A stretch of 64,000 nucleotides of DNA from Nitrospira sp. CR1.1 (GTDB taxonomy: Bacteria; Nitrospirota; Nitrospiria; Nitrospirales; Nitrospiraceae), in contig WIAF01000001.1 in NCBI GenBank assembly GCA_014055465.1, positions 310,001 to 374,000 of the forward strand, given 5' to 3'. The notes beneath the pieces are model-generated. The model saw nothing but the letters and a program-made list of their open reading frames with translations. It did no database searches and had not been told where the DNA came from. The translations under genes were made by a program, and so were the position numbers. Every line of letters begins with the position of its first letter. Within the stretch, counting starts at the first letter, position 1. Shown here piece by piece: positions 8,526 to 17,636 of the stretch.

Positions 8526-9758
8526 TTATGACTGTTCCGGAGCTCGAATGAGCCGTTCGATGGTGAGTCCTTGCACGAGAATGGAGAAGACCACCACGAT
8601 ATAGGTCATGGTCACGATCGCGTCGCGATACGGCGACGCGGGCAGCGAGAGGGCCATGGCGACAGAGATGCCACCGCGTAAACCTCCCCAGGTCAGGATC
8701 AAGGTCGCGCGGTTCGTCAAGTCCTCGAACAGCCGAAAGAACTGCACGGGAAGACTCACACTGATGAACCGCGCGAACAGCACCAGAGGAATCGCCAGCA
8801 ATCCGGCAAAGAGGTATTCATCTTTAAAACTTAAGACCAGCACTTCCAGTCCGATCAGCACAAAGAGAATGGCGTTCAGCAGCTCGTCGATCAACTCCCA
8901 GAACGTATCCAAATATTCCCGCGTGGTGTCCGACATCGCCAAGAGCCGACCTTGGTTCCCGATCAACAACCCCGCCACGACCACCGCGATGGGACCCGAC
9001 GTGTGCAACACGTCCGCCGCCGCATACCCGCCCATCACGAGCGCCAGCGTAATCAGGATCTCGACACTATGCTGATCAATGGATTTGAGCATCAGATAGG
9101 CGCCGTACCCCAACACGAGCCCGAGGACAATGCCTCCGACCGCTTCCTGCAGCAACAACCAACCCACCGCCTCCGGCGTGACTCGTCCGGAATCCGCCAT
9201 GGCCAGCAGCACCAGAAACACCGCGACCCCGACGCCGTCGTTGAAAAGCGATTCTCCGGTGATCTTGACTTCCAAGCGCTTCGGCGCATTCGCATTCTTC
9301 AGAATTCCCAGCACGGCGATCGGATCGGTCGGTGAGATCAGCGCCCCGAACAGGAAGGCGGCAATCAGCGGAATCGGATGCCCCAGCCAATCCAACCCCA
9401 GATAGGTGAGCGAACCCACGATCGCCGTGGAAACGAGCACCCCTCCGCATGCTAACGTCCCAATGAACCATTTTTGATCGAGCAGATCATGGAGATTGAC
9501 GTGAAGCGCCCCGGCGAACAGCAGAAAACTGAGCATGCCGTGCAGGAGCGCGTCGCCGAAGTCGATGCCCTGAACGAAACTCTTCGCCTGGCTCTCGATG
9601 CCATACCCCAGCTTGCCCAGGAACAGCAGCACGAGCGACATGGCCAAGGCGATGGCCATCAGACCGATCGTGACCGGCAATTTGATGTAGCGGTGATTGA
9701 GGTAGCTGAAGCCAGCCGACAGGCAGACCAGAATTGTGATGGATTGCATCAAGGTCAT
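8526..9758 (-). CDS. Na+(K+)/H+ antiporter, NhaP/CPA1 family
   Basis: A 410-residue polytopic membrane protein with about 12 hydrophobic helices. CPA1 hallmarks are present: a GALISPTDPIAVLGILKNA block, then GESLFNDGVGVAVFLVLL, whose Asn-Asp pair is the cation/proton site, and a late TWGGLRGGISVAMALSLP. Family role: exchange of cytoplasmic Na+ or K+ for protons in pH and salt homeostasis. The start at 9758 is chosen because its ATG overlaps by four bases the TGA of a small exported ORF; a GTG at 9806 is possible. A 7-bp hairpin (9774-9791) lies just upstream. It neighbours a mechanosensitive channel, fitting an osmotic/ionic stress theme. Confidence 0.9.
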   Translation of the reverse strand: MTLMQSITILVCLSAGFSYLNHRYIKLPVTIGLMAIALAMSLVLLFLGKLGYGIESQAKSFVQGIDFGDALLHGMLSFLLFAGALHVNLHDLLDQKWFIGTLACGGVLVSTAIVGSLTYLGLDWLGHPIPLIAAFLFGALISPTDPIAVLGILKNANAPKRLEVKITGESLFNDGVGVAVFLVLLAMADSGRVTPEAVGWLLLQEAVGGIVLGLVLGYGAYLMLKSIDQHSVEILITLALVMGGYAAADVLHTSGPIAVVVAGLLIGNQGRLLAMSDTTREYLDTFWELIDELLNAILFVLIGLEVLVLSFKDEYLFAGLLAIPLVLFARFISVSLPVQFFRLFEDLTNRATLILTWGGLRGGISVAMALSLPASPYRDAIVTMTYIVVVFSILVQGLTIERLIRAPEQS

Positions 9759-10039
9759 CGCGACTCGACAGGCCTTGGAGCGCTCTCCAAGTGTGACGTG
9801 CGACACTCACGCTGTGGAGCACCCTCTCCCTTCATGGTCAACTCCAAGCCTGGTCCGAGATGATGTGATGGGCGGGATTCATCATGCACGGGGATGTCTT
9901 CCCGGTCCTCTGCGGGATCCGACCCGCCGCGCTCCGCACTCGGCTCTGTCGATCGCAAATCTGACGGGCCCGCCAGGGAAGCGGGGGCGAATGCGCACAG
10001 CATACCCAGCCACAAGCGCGCGTGCGCCGGCGCCGGCAT
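9755..10039 (-). CDS. Small putative exported protein coupled to the antiporter
   Basis: This is a 94-residue ORF. Residues 1-23 resemble a signal peptide: a short basic start, a hydrophobic LWLGMLCAFAPASLA, then a possible cleavage after ASLA. The rest is polar, rich in Glu, Ser and Pro, with no recognised domain. Its TGA overlaps the antiporter ATG as ATGA, a typical sign of translational coupling and the best reason to believe it. No strong ribosome site is seen at its own ATG. It may instead be a chance ORF in the antiporter leader. Confidence 0.4.
   Translation of the reverse strand: MPAPAHARLWLGMLCAFAPASLAGPSDLRSTEPSAERGGSDPAEDREDIPVHDESRPSHHLGPGLELTMKGEGAPQRECRTSHLESAPRPVESR
9774..9791. 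promoter_or_regulatory. Hairpin upstream of the antiporter start
   Basis: CTTGGAG-CGCT-CTCCAAG forms a perfect 7-bp stem with a 4-base loop, 16 bases before the antiporter ATG at 9758. It could hide or present the ribosome site in the mRNA, or act as an operator. Confidence 0.35.
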
Positions 10040-10132
10040 ACGACCGGATCGTCCACCCTCGACACCGCACGCCTACGGATAACACACAGCTGCTGTCTTC
10101 ACAAGCCATGCCCGCTCCCTGGAATATACGGA

Positions 10133-10161
10133 TTGATCACGTGTTTGACCTCGGGTACAGT
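10133..10161 (+). promoter_or_regulatory. Putative promoter of the MscS/porin operon
   Basis: TTGATC and TACAGT are separated by 17 bases, about 90 bases upstream of the MscS ATG. Nothing else was recognised between 10040 and 10249. Confidence 0.4.
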
Positions 10162-10249
10162 ATCTTGCCGCAATGCTCCTCACAACGCCAACCGCGGTGA
10201 TAGACACTCCGCGCACGAGTCCGTCGAGATCACTCCATGGAGGCCGATC

Positions 10250-11962
10250 ATGAAGTCCTGTCTGGGACGGTGCCTATATCTGTGTTACGCGCTCTTCCTC
10301 CCGAGCGTGGCCCTTGCTCAAGCGCCAGCCCCCCCTCCGCAACTTTCCACGGACACATCCACGGGGCAGAGCCACGAGGCGCCTGTGGTCTACCTTGGAG
10401 AAACCCTCTTCGTCTTGCATAAAAAGGTTGGCTCCTTCACGCCCCAGCAACGCGCCCGCGCCATTCAGCGCCGACTCGAACAAGCCGCGAGCAACCCGTT
10501 CAGCGACGCCAAGGAGATCACCGCCGTTGAAACCGAACACGGAACCGACATCGCCATCGACGGTCTCGCGTTGTTGACCGTGACCGAAGAAGATGCCAGA
10601 CCCTTGGGTCGGAATCGACAGGAGTTGGCGCAGGAATACACGGGCAAACTACGAAACGCGCTGCGCCGGGCGCAAGACGAGCTGAGCACAGAGATGCTGC
10701 TCACGGATGTCGCGCTGGCAGTGGCAGCCACCGCCGTCTTCGTCGCGATCCTGCTCGTGCTCCATAAGCTCTTTCCGAAGCTCTACCGCCGTATCGAGCA
10801 ATGGCAGGACACGCACATTAAGGCGATCAAGATCCAGCGGGTGGAAGTCTTCTCCGCCCGCACACTTACCCAGCAGGTCATCGCCGCCGCCAGAACCCTG
10901 CGGTTCCTGCTGACGATCATGATCCTCTATGTGTACCTCACCACCGTGCTGGGGCTGTTCCCCTGGACACGGCACCTCGCCACAACCCTCGTACAGGCTG
11001 TGGTGACGACGCTCTCCACCATCGCCGAAACCTTCCTGAGCGCGCTGCCCAACCTTATGGCGATCATCGTCATCGCCCTGGTGACGCGATATATCATCAC
11101 GTTGTTCAGAATCATGTTCAATGGGATCCAGCGCGGCGCGATCACCTTCGCCGGCTTCCATCGCGATTGGGCCAATCCGACATACAAGATTGTCCGTTTC
11201 CTGATCATCGCCTTCGCGGCCATGGCCATCTTTCCCTACATCCCCGGCTCTCAATCGGAAGCGTTCCGAGGCGTCTCGGTGTTTCTCGGAGTCTTGTTCT
11301 CTCTCGGCTCTGCCGGTGCCGTCAGCAACGCAATCGCCGGCATTATCCTGACGTATATGCGGCCCTTTCAAATCAGCGACCGAGTGAAAATCGCCGATAC
11401 TGTCGGAGACGTGACGGAGAAGACCCTGCTCGTGACCCGAATTCGGACCATCAAAAATGTCGACATCACCATTCCCAATTCCCTCGTGCTCGGCGCGCAC
11501 ATCATCAACTACAGCTCCACGTCGTTGACGGCGCCTCCGTTGATCCTTAACACCTCCGTCACCCTCGGCTACGATGCCCCGTGGCGGACCGTCCATGAGC
11601 TGCTCAAGAAATCGGCGCTGGCCACGAGAAATATCCTTTCGGACCCGGAGCCGTTCGTGCTGCAGACGGCGCTCAATGACTTTTATGTCGTCTATGAGTT
11701 GAATGCGTATACGGGCGCCCCAAACAAGATGGCCGGCACCTACTCGGATCTCCACCAGAACATTCAGGATACCTTCAATGAAGCCGGTGTAGAAATTATG
11801 TCTCCGCACTATGCCCAAGTGCGCGACGGCAACAAAACCACGATTCCAGAGTCGTACGTATCGCCTACCTACCAGGCGCCGGCCTTTCGCGTCGCACCGT
11901 TGGATAGCCTCCTGGGCAAGCCCGCACCCGGCGGGGCTTCACCAACATCCCCGACGCCATGA
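10250..11962 (+). CDS. MscS-family mechanosensitive ion channel
   Basis: A 570-residue protein. It has a signal peptide (~1-25, cleavage after ALAQA), a periplasmic domain of ~120 residues with a predicted helical stretch, then several membrane helices from ~160. The pore helix and MscS beta domain are at ~345-410: LGSAGAVSNAIAGIILTYMRPFQISDRVKI, shown here only as its parts GSAGAVSNAIAGII and MRPFQISDRVKI. A cytoplasmic C-terminal domain and a Pro-rich tail follow. Family role: opens under membrane tension to release solutes during hypo-osmotic shock. ATG 10250 has TGGAGG 6 bases upstream. Its TGA overlaps the next gene's ATG by four bases. Confidence 0.92.
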   Translation: MKSCLGRCLYLCYALFLPSVALAQAPAPPPQLSTDTSTGQSHEAPVVYLGETLFVLHKKVGSFTPQQRARAIQRRLEQAASNPFSDAKEITAVETEHGTDIAIDGLALLTVTEEDARPLGRNRQELAQEYTGKLRNALRRAQDELSTEMLLTDVALAVAATAVFVAILLVLHKLFPKLYRRIEQWQDTHIKAIKIQRVEVFSARTLTQQVIAAARTLRFLLTIMILYVYLTTVLGLFPWTRHLATTLVQAVVTTLSTIAETFLSALPNLMAIIVIALVTRYIITLFRIMFNGIQRGAITFAGFHRDWANPTYKIVRFLIIAFAAMAIFPYIPGSQSEAFRGVSVFLGVLFSLGSAGAVSNAIAGIILTYMRPFQISDRVKIADTVGDVTEKTLLVTRIRTIKNVDITIPNSLVLGAHIINYSSTSLTAPPLILNTSVTLGYDAPWRTVHELLKKSALATRNILSDPEPFVLQTALNDFYVVYELNAYTGAPNKMAGTYSDLHQNIQDTFNEAGVEIMSPHYAQVRDGNKTTIPESYVSPTYQAPAFRVAPLDSLLGKPAPGGASPTSPTP

Positions 11963-13206
11963 GCGAACCAGGATACAGGGCAGGAGGGGCTCGACACCTA
12001 TCATCTCCCAGTCAGCCTTCCGAGCGTGCCGCGTGGCGAACACGAGCACGTCGCGTGCTCATCGCCTCGCTGCGGCTGTGGGCATACCTAGCCGTCGGCC
12101 TTCCGTCCGTCGCGGCGACGGCCGACTCCTCGTCTGACGCGGCAGATTGGCACGCTGGCGCGTTTCTAGACGTGAGCTACGCGCTGAACTTCAACTTCCC
12201 GGAAAACCATCTCTGGCGAAGCAAGAGCACCACACCACGAGTCAATGAATTGGCCCCGAACGTGGCGATGGGCTATGTGCGCAAGGATGCGACGAACGCA
12301 TCCCGCTGGGGGCTGGAGTTGGGATTGCAAGCCGGGTATGACACGAACGCCCTGGTGCCGTCTCCGAACCCCGGGCGCGACAAGCCGGTGGACGGGGCGG
12401 ATACACTCCGCCACATTTCACGGGCCAATGTCTCCTATCTGGCGCCGATCGGCAACGGACTCACCATCACGGCCGGCCTGTTCAATAGCTACATCGGATA
12501 CCAGTCGTTTTACGCCATCAACAACCTGAACTATACGCGAAGCTACATGGCCGACAATGCCCCCTATTTCATGTTCGGCCTGGCGGCCCAATACCCTGTG
12601 ACCGATCGTCTGCAAATCAATCTGTATGCCATCAACGGCTACAATTATCTTTCCCATCCGAACAATCAATTCAGCTATGGCACACAAGTCGCCTACCGGT
12701 TGAATGACGAATGGACCGTCACGGAAAACCTCTACTACGGACCAGACCAGTCCGATACGTCCCTCCAATTCTGGCGGTTCTTCTCCGACAGCATCATCGA
12801 GTGGAAACGCGACCGGCTGACCCTGGCATTCGCCTATGACCTCGGTACGGAGAATGCCGCCGACCAGACCGGTCATCCGCGCACCTTTTGGACGGCAGCG
12901 GCCTTCTATGCCCGGTGGAACGTCTCCGGGCCCTGGAGCCTTGCCCTGCGGCCTGAATTCTATTGGGATCGTAATGGACGAATCTCCGGATCAGAACAGC
13001 TCCTGAAAGCACTGACCACCACCCTCGAGTACAGGTGGGCCGGAACACCCCGGAGCGCGGTGATCCGCTTGGAGCATCGATATGATGAGTCCACCGGAAT
13101 CGAGGGAGGATTCTTCAAACGAGGGGATATCACTCCGGGCGTCATCGGACTCGCGCGCGAGCAGCATCTGCTACTGATGTCGCTGATCCTGGCCTTCGAT
13201 TCGTGA
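11959..13206 (+). CDS. Outer-membrane beta-barrel protein (OmpL/BBP2-like porin)
   Basis: A 415-residue protein with a long basic n-region, then a hydrophobic export segment (~33-55, VLIASLRLWAYLAVGLPSVA). Alternating Gly/aromatic beta strands follow, such as TITAGLFNSYIGYQSFYAI and LALRPEFYWDRNG. It ends in LILAFDS, with an aromatic near the C-terminus as in outer-membrane barrels. It resembles the putative beta-barrel porin-2 group, but substrate and pore are unknown. The ATGA overlap with the MscS gene implies co-translation, an unusual pairing of an inner-membrane channel with an outer-membrane barrel. Confidence 0.8.
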   Translation: MSEPGYRAGGARHLSSPSQPSERAAWRTRARRVLIASLRLWAYLAVGLPSVAATADSSSDAADWHAGAFLDVSYALNFNFPENHLWRSKSTTPRVNELAPNVAMGYVRKDATNASRWGLELGLQAGYDTNALVPSPNPGRDKPVDGADTLRHISRANVSYLAPIGNGLTITAGLFNSYIGYQSFYAINNLNYTRSYMADNAPYFMFGLAAQYPVTDRLQINLYAINGYNYLSHPNNQFSYGTQVAYRLNDEWTVTENLYYGPDQSDTSLQFWRFFSDSIIEWKRDRLTLAFAYDLGTENAADQTGHPRTFWTAAAFYARWNVSGPWSLALRPEFYWDRNGRISGSEQLLKALTTTLEYRWAGTPRSAVIRLEHRYDESTGIEGGFFKRGDITPGVIGLAREQHLLLMSLILAFDS

Positions 13207-13361
13207 CGATCGTTGCAGGCGCCGAGTCCGTGATGCACGAACCCTCGTGACGGAAGACGTCGAGGCAACAGCGCGGATGGATGACAGGACGCCTACATGT
13301 GGCACGCGAGAGAGATGCCTCCCGGCTCGCCGGGGCGCGGAACATCAGAACCGAACAGCGT

Positions 13362-14270
13362 TCAACATCCTGACACCTGCTGTTCGGCGTGGTAGGAACT
13401 GCGGACCAGCGGACCTGATTCGACGTGACGGAAGCCGAGCGCGAGGCCTTCGGTTTTTAGGGCAGCAAATTCGTCGGGGTGGTAGAAGCGCGCGACGGGA
13501 AGATGCTCCTTCGTCGGCTGGAGATATTGTCCGATGGTCATGATATCGCAATCGACCAACCGCAAATCCCGCATGACTTCGCGTGTTTCCTCCGTCGATT
13601 CGCCCATGCCGACGATCAGGCCGGACTTCGTCGTCATCCCCATCTGCTTCGCCCGGCGCAGCAATTCAATCGACCGCTGATACTTCCCCTGCGGGCGGAT
13701 CGAAGGGAATAGCCGTTTCACTGTTTCGATATTGTGGTTCAGGATATCCGGGCGCTCGGCCGCAACTGCCGCGAGCGCCGCTTCGTTGCCCTCAAAATCC
13801 GGAATCAGCACTTCAATCGTACAGCTGGGGATCAGGCGACGGATCTGCCGGATGGTGTCCGCAAAGACTGACGCCCCGCCGTCTTCAAGTTCGTCGCGAT
13901 TCACCGACGTAATCACGGCATGGCGCAACCTGAGCGCCTGAATGGCTTCGGCGACGCGCAGCGGCTCCTCATGATCCACCGCGTGCGGCCGGCCGGTGGC
14001 GACCGAGCAGTAGTGGCATCTCCTCGTACAGATGTCGCCGAGAATCAAAAACGTCGCAGTACGCGCATTCCAACATTCCCACACATTCGGGCAACGCGCC
14101 TCCTCGCAGATCGTGTGCAGCTTGAGCCGGTCCATCGTGCGGCGGATGTCGTGATAGTCCGGACCGGTCTGCAGCCGGACCTTAAACCAGGGCGGCAGGC
14201 GGCGTGAGGGAGGCGCTGACGGCTGCTGCGCTTCAGAGGGGTGGCGCGAATCGATGTGAATGAAGTTCAT
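13362..14270 (-). CDS. lipA: Lipoyl synthase
   Basis: A 302-residue radical SAM enzyme that inserts two sulfurs into the octanoyl group on lipoyl domains. The SAM cluster motif CTRRCHYC follows the auxiliary-cluster cysteines CEEARCPNVWEC. The C-terminal region has the family serine context (PLVRSSYHAEQ), whose Ser ligates the auxiliary cluster. Length matches the family. Its ATG overlaps the E2 stop by four bases (ATGA), so lipoate synthesis is translationally coupled to the subunit that carries the cofactor. A decayed copy of its last ~80 bases lies 5 kb downstream at 8433-8511. Confidence 0.97.
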   Translation of the reverse strand: MNFIHIDSRHPSEAQQPSAPPSRRLPPWFKVRLQTGPDYHDIRRTMDRLKLHTICEEARCPNVWECWNARTATFLILGDICTRRCHYCSVATGRPHAVDHEEPLRVAEAIQALRLRHAVITSVNRDELEDGGASVFADTIRQIRRLIPSCTIEVLIPDFEGNEAALAAVAAERPDILNHNIETVKRLFPSIRPQGKYQRSIELLRRAKQMGMTTKSGLIVGMGESTEETREVMRDLRLVDCDIMTIGQYLQPTKEHLPVARFYHPDEFAALKTEGLALGFRHVESGPLVRSSYHAEQQVSGC

Positions 14271-15469
14271 GATGCCCCCACCGGAGCGAGTAATTCCTGC
14301 GGATGCTCCAGGACGCGCTTGAACTCTTTGAGAAACTGGGCGCCCATCAAGCCATCGAGCGCCCGATGGTCACATGACAACGTGACCTTCATCCGCCGCC
14401 CGGCCGTCACCTTGCCTTTCGACACGACCGGCACATCCCGAATCGCACCCACCGCAATCGACGCCGCTTGGGGCGGCATGAGCAGCGCAATGAAGTTGTC
14501 GACGTCGAACATACCCAGGTTGGAGACGGCAAACGTCGCCCCCGTATATTCCTGGGGTGACAATCGTTTCTGCCGCGCCCGCTCAATCAGCGGCTTTGTC
14601 TCCGCAGAGATTTCCGTGAGGGTCTTCGCGCCGCAATTTCGAACGACCGGCGTGATCAAGCCGTCTTCCATGCCGACCGCCACGCCGATATCGATCTGCG
14701 TATACCTTCGAATGGCGTCCCCTGCAAACGACACGTTGACCTCCGGATGCCGTGTGAGCGCCAAGGCCGCAGCCTTAATCAGCACATCGGTGATGGAGGG
14801 ATGGGGCTGGCGGCTCTGCTTGAATTGATCGCGTACCCGCTCCGCCTGCTCCATGTCGATTTCGATGGTCAGATAAAAATGCGGGACCGGCGCCTTGCTC
14901 TGCACCGTCGCTCTGGCGATGGCCTTTCGCATCTGGTTCAACGGCTGATCGGTGCCGGCGGGCAATGCTTGCGCGCCGGTAGACAGGGCGGCGGCCACGT
15001 CGTCTTCGACAATACGCCCGCCCGGACCGGTGCCGGTGAGAGTAGACAGCTCAATGCCCCGTTCAGCCGCCAGGGCTTTGGCTCGCGGAGAGGCGAATGG
15101 ACGAGCGCCCTCCGGGCGCGCCGCTGCAAGTGGAGCAGGGGCCGCTCCCGGCGCGGCACCATTTTTGGCGCCATTGCCGATCGAAGGCGCAGCCGTCACG
15201 CCGTCAGACAAGGCCGACGCAATGTCTTCATCGGCCGCGGCGATGACCGCGATCAACGTACCGGACTGTACGGTTTCACCATCTCGCACGAGAATCTTGC
15301 GCAGCACGCCCGGGGCAAAAGCTTCCAGGTCCATCACCGCCTTGTCGGTTTCGATTTCAGCGATCACTTCGCCCGCATGCACCGGATCACCTTCGCGCTT
15401 CTTCCAGGCCAGCAACACACCCTCTTCCATCGTATCCGTCAATTTTGGCATGACCACGCGACTAGCCAT
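14267..15469 (-). CDS. pdhC: Pyruvate dehydrogenase E2, dihydrolipoamide acetyltransferase
   Basis: A 400-residue three-domain E2. The lipoyl domain (~1-80) has the modified Lys in ETDKAVMDLEA. An Ala/Pro-rich linker leads to the peripheral-subunit-binding domain (~125-165, ASPRAKALAAERGI and GTGPGGRIVEDDV). The catalytic acyltransferase domain has DHRALDG with the active-site His near the C-terminus. ATG 15469 is preceded by GAGGAGG. It transfers acetyl groups to CoA in the PDH complex. It lies 63 bp after pdhB and is coupled to lipA. No E3 gene is present in this cluster. Confidence 0.95.
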   Translation of the reverse strand: MASRVVMPKLTDTMEEGVLLAWKKREGDPVHAGEVIAEIETDKAVMDLEAFAPGVLRKILVRDGETVQSGTLIAVIAAADEDIASALSDGVTAAPSIGNGAKNGAAPGAAPAPLAAARPEGARPFASPRAKALAAERGIELSTLTGTGPGGRIVEDDVAAALSTGAQALPAGTDQPLNQMRKAIARATVQSKAPVPHFYLTIEIDMEQAERVRDQFKQSRQPHPSITDVLIKAAALALTRHPEVNVSFAGDAIRRYTQIDIGVAVGMEDGLITPVVRNCGAKTLTEISAETKPLIERARQKRLSPQEYTGATFAVSNLGMFDVDNFIALLMPPQAASIAVGAIRDVPVVSKGKVTAGRRMKVTLSCDHRALDGLMGAQFLKEFKRVLEHPQELLAPVGAS

Positions 15470-15532
15470 GGATCCTCCTCCAGGATGCGGACCATCTCCG
15501 TACACCGGCTCGAATCAAACGGCGACCGTTTC

Positions 15533-16510
15533 TCACGCGGCACCACAGACTGATTTGACGGCCGCGACCACACGCGGCACATCCGGGATGGCCGCGTCTT
15601 CCAGCGGACGGCTGTAGGGCATGGGCACCTCTTCGCCGGTCACGCGAACGATGGGACCGTCCAAATAATCGAATGCCGCCGAGTAGATGCTGTCGGCAAT
15701 CTGCGCGCCCAGCCCGCAAAATCGCCAGCCTTCTTCGACGATCACCAGATGCCCCGTCTTTTTAACCGAGGTGACGATCGTATCGAGGTCCAAGGGTTTG
15801 AGCGTGCGCGGGTCGATCACCTCGACGTCAAGGCCTTCACGGCTCAGCTGTTCGGCGGCTTCCAGCGCGACGAGGAGCATTTTGGAATAGGCCACGATCG
15901 TCACGTCGGTCCCTTCCCGCTTCACGTCAGCCTGGCCAAGCGGAATCGTATACTCGCCTTCGTCAACCTCACCCTTTGTGCCATAGAGCAGTTGCGCCTC
16001 GATGAAGATCACCGGGTTCTGATCCCGAATCGCGCTCTTTAACAATCCCTTTGCGTCATGAGGCGTGGACGGCGCGACGACTTTCAAGCCGGGGACATGA
16101 CAGAACCAGGCCTCCAAACTTTGTGAGTGCTGCGCCCCCAGCTGATGCGCCGCGCTGCCGGGCCCGCGAATCACCAGCGGCACCGAAAGCTGGCCGCCTG
16201 ACATATACCGGATCTTGGCCGCGTTGTTGACGATCTGATCGAGCGCGACGATGCCGAAGTTCATGGTCATCAGTTCAACGATCGGGTGCAATCCGGCCAT
16301 AGCCGCTCCGATGGCCAGCCCGGTAAATCCGGCCTCCGTAATGGGCGTATCGACCACACGCTGCGGACCGAATTCCTCGACAAATCCTTTGGTGACTTTG
16401 AAGGCGCCCTGGTAATAGCCCACCTCTTCACCGATCAAAAAGATGCGCGGGTCTCGACGCATTTCTTCCCGCATGGCCTGGTTGAGGGCTTCCCGGTAGG
16501 ACATCAACAT
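15533..16510 (-). CDS. pdhB: Pyruvate dehydrogenase E1 component, beta subunit
   Basis: A 325-residue protein aligned over its full length with E1-beta/transketolase-like subunits. It begins MSYREALNQAMREEM and carries GEEVGYYQGAFKVTKG, DTPITEAGFTGLAIGAA and a C-terminal transketolase domain (VEVIDPRTLKPLD). It helps bind thiamine diphosphate and interacts with E2. Three bases separate its ATG from the pdhA stop, with GGAAGA as ribosome site, so subunits are made in step. Confidence 0.96.
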   Translation of the reverse strand: MLMSYREALNQAMREEMRRDPRIFLIGEEVGYYQGAFKVTKGFVEEFGPQRVVDTPITEAGFTGLAIGAAMAGLHPIVELMTMNFGIVALDQIVNNAAKIRYMSGGQLSVPLVIRGPGSAAHQLGAQHSQSLEAWFCHVPGLKVVAPSTPHDAKGLLKSAIRDQNPVIFIEAQLLYGTKGEVDEGEYTIPLGQADVKREGTDVTIVAYSKMLLVALEAAEQLSREGLDVEVIDPRTLKPLDLDTIVTSVKKTGHLVIVEEGWRFCGLGAQIADSIYSAAFDYLDGPIVRVTGEEVPMPYSRPLEDAAIPDVPRVVAAVKSVCGAA

Positions 16511-16513
16511 GGG

Positions 16514-17491
16514 CTAATCTTCCGCCAGTATATCGGCATGCAGGCTTGCAGGATCGGGAAACGGGCTCTCGTCGGCGAACTTGACCGCCGCCGCCACGGC
16601 ATCACCGACCTCCCGCTCGAGTTGCTTCACGTCGGATTCGCTGCACTGAGCCTGGCTCGGCATCGCCTCCTTCAGCAGCGTCAGCGGATCGCGCTTGCGA
16701 TGTTCCTCCACTTCGTCTTTGCTCCGGTAGTGGCCATGGGAGGGATCGGCCATCGAGTGGCCCATGAAGCGATACGTCATCGCTTCGATGAAACAAGGCC
16801 CCTGTCCTGCGCGAACCTGATCCACCACCCGTCGCATCAAGGCCCGCACGGCTAACACATCCATACCATCCACCCGCTCCGCCGTAATGCCATAGGAGCG
16901 CGCGGCCTCCGCCACGTTCTCATACAAGGCCACGGCCCGATGCACAGGCGTACCCATGCCGTATCGATTATTCTCACAGATAAAAATCACCGGCAGTTTC
17001 CACAGAGCCGCCAGATTGAAGGCTTCATGCGCCTGGCCGCTCGGCACGGCGCCTTCGCCGAAAAAACAGACGGTGACCAGATCCTGCTTTTGATATTTCG
17101 ACGCGAAGGCCAATCCTGTCGCCAGGGGGATATGCCCGCCGACGATGGCGTAGCCGCCCATGAAGCGATTCTGGAGATCCACCAGATGCATGGAGCCGCC
17201 CTTGCCCTGACAGAGCCCGGTCGCCTTGCCGAAGAGCTCGGCCATCACCTTGCCGGGATCCGACCCGCGAGCCAGACAGTGTCCATGGTCGCGATAGGCG
17301 CTGATCACATAATCATCCGGACGCAGCGCGGCAATCGCGCCGACCGCAATGGCTTCTTCCCCGATATAGAGATGGAGAAATCCGGCGATCTTGGCGAGCG
17401 CATACATCTCCGCCGATTTTTCTTCAAACCGGCGGATCAGCAACATCCGGCGATAGAGGGAAAGCAGATCGGCCTTGTCCATGTCCGCCAT
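16514..17491 (-). CDS. pdhA: Pyruvate dehydrogenase E1 component, alpha subunit
   Basis: A 325-residue E1-alpha. The thiamine diphosphate-binding segment is FFGEGAVPSGQ to ICENN; it has GEG where many homologues have GDG, a conservative Mg2+-ligand change seen in part of the family. The active-site HGH (RDHGHCLARG) and phosphorylation-loop-like YRFMGHSMADPS are present. It decarboxylates pyruvate. It is the first gene of pdhA-pdhB-pdhC-lipA. ATG 17491 has no good ribosome site; the Met three codons later (17482) is an alternative. Confidence 0.95.
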   Translation of the reverse strand: MADMDKADLLSLYRRMLLIRRFEEKSAEMYALAKIAGFLHLYIGEEAIAVGAIAALRPDDYVISAYRDHGHCLARGSDPGKVMAELFGKATGLCQGKGGSMHLVDLQNRFMGGYAIVGGHIPLATGLAFASKYQKQDLVTVCFFGEGAVPSGQAHEAFNLAALWKLPVIFICENNRYGMGTPVHRAVALYENVAEAARSYGITAERVDGMDVLAVRALMRRVVDQVRAGQGPCFIEAMTYRFMGHSMADPSHGHYRSKDEVEEHRKRDPLTLLKEAMPSQAQCSESDVKQLEREVGDAVAAAVKFADESPFPDPASLHADILAED

Positions 17492-17598
17492 TATGCATGT
17501 CCACGACAGGACGACTCAACCGCGATCATCGGTCGTCAGCACAGCATGGCACGAATGAAAAACCCAATGTCGAAGGAGGAATGGGATCGCACGGCGAT

Positions 17599-17628
17599 GT
17601 TGGTGCGGGCACATATGCCCGCACCAAC
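17599..17628. terminator. Strong 13-bp hairpin between the exported-protein gene and pdhA
   Basis: A perfect 13-bp stem (arm GTTGGTGCGGGCA) with a CATA loop lies 8 bases after the stop of the upstream minus-strand gene. No U-tract follows on either strand. It probably acts as a transcript boundary or 3'-end stabiliser between that gene and the PDH operon. Confidence 0.55.
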
Positions 17629-17636
17629 ACGGGAGG

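Noticed and set aside
9736-10200. 154-codon plus-strand ORF before the MscS gene
   Set aside because: Antisense to the antiporter start and the small exported ORF, with no ribosome site or recognisable composition.
10649-11818. 389-codon minus-strand ORF antisense to the MscS gene
   Set aside because: The composition (runs of Gly, Asp, His, Arg) is that of a shadow frame; the opposite strand encodes a clear MscS protein.
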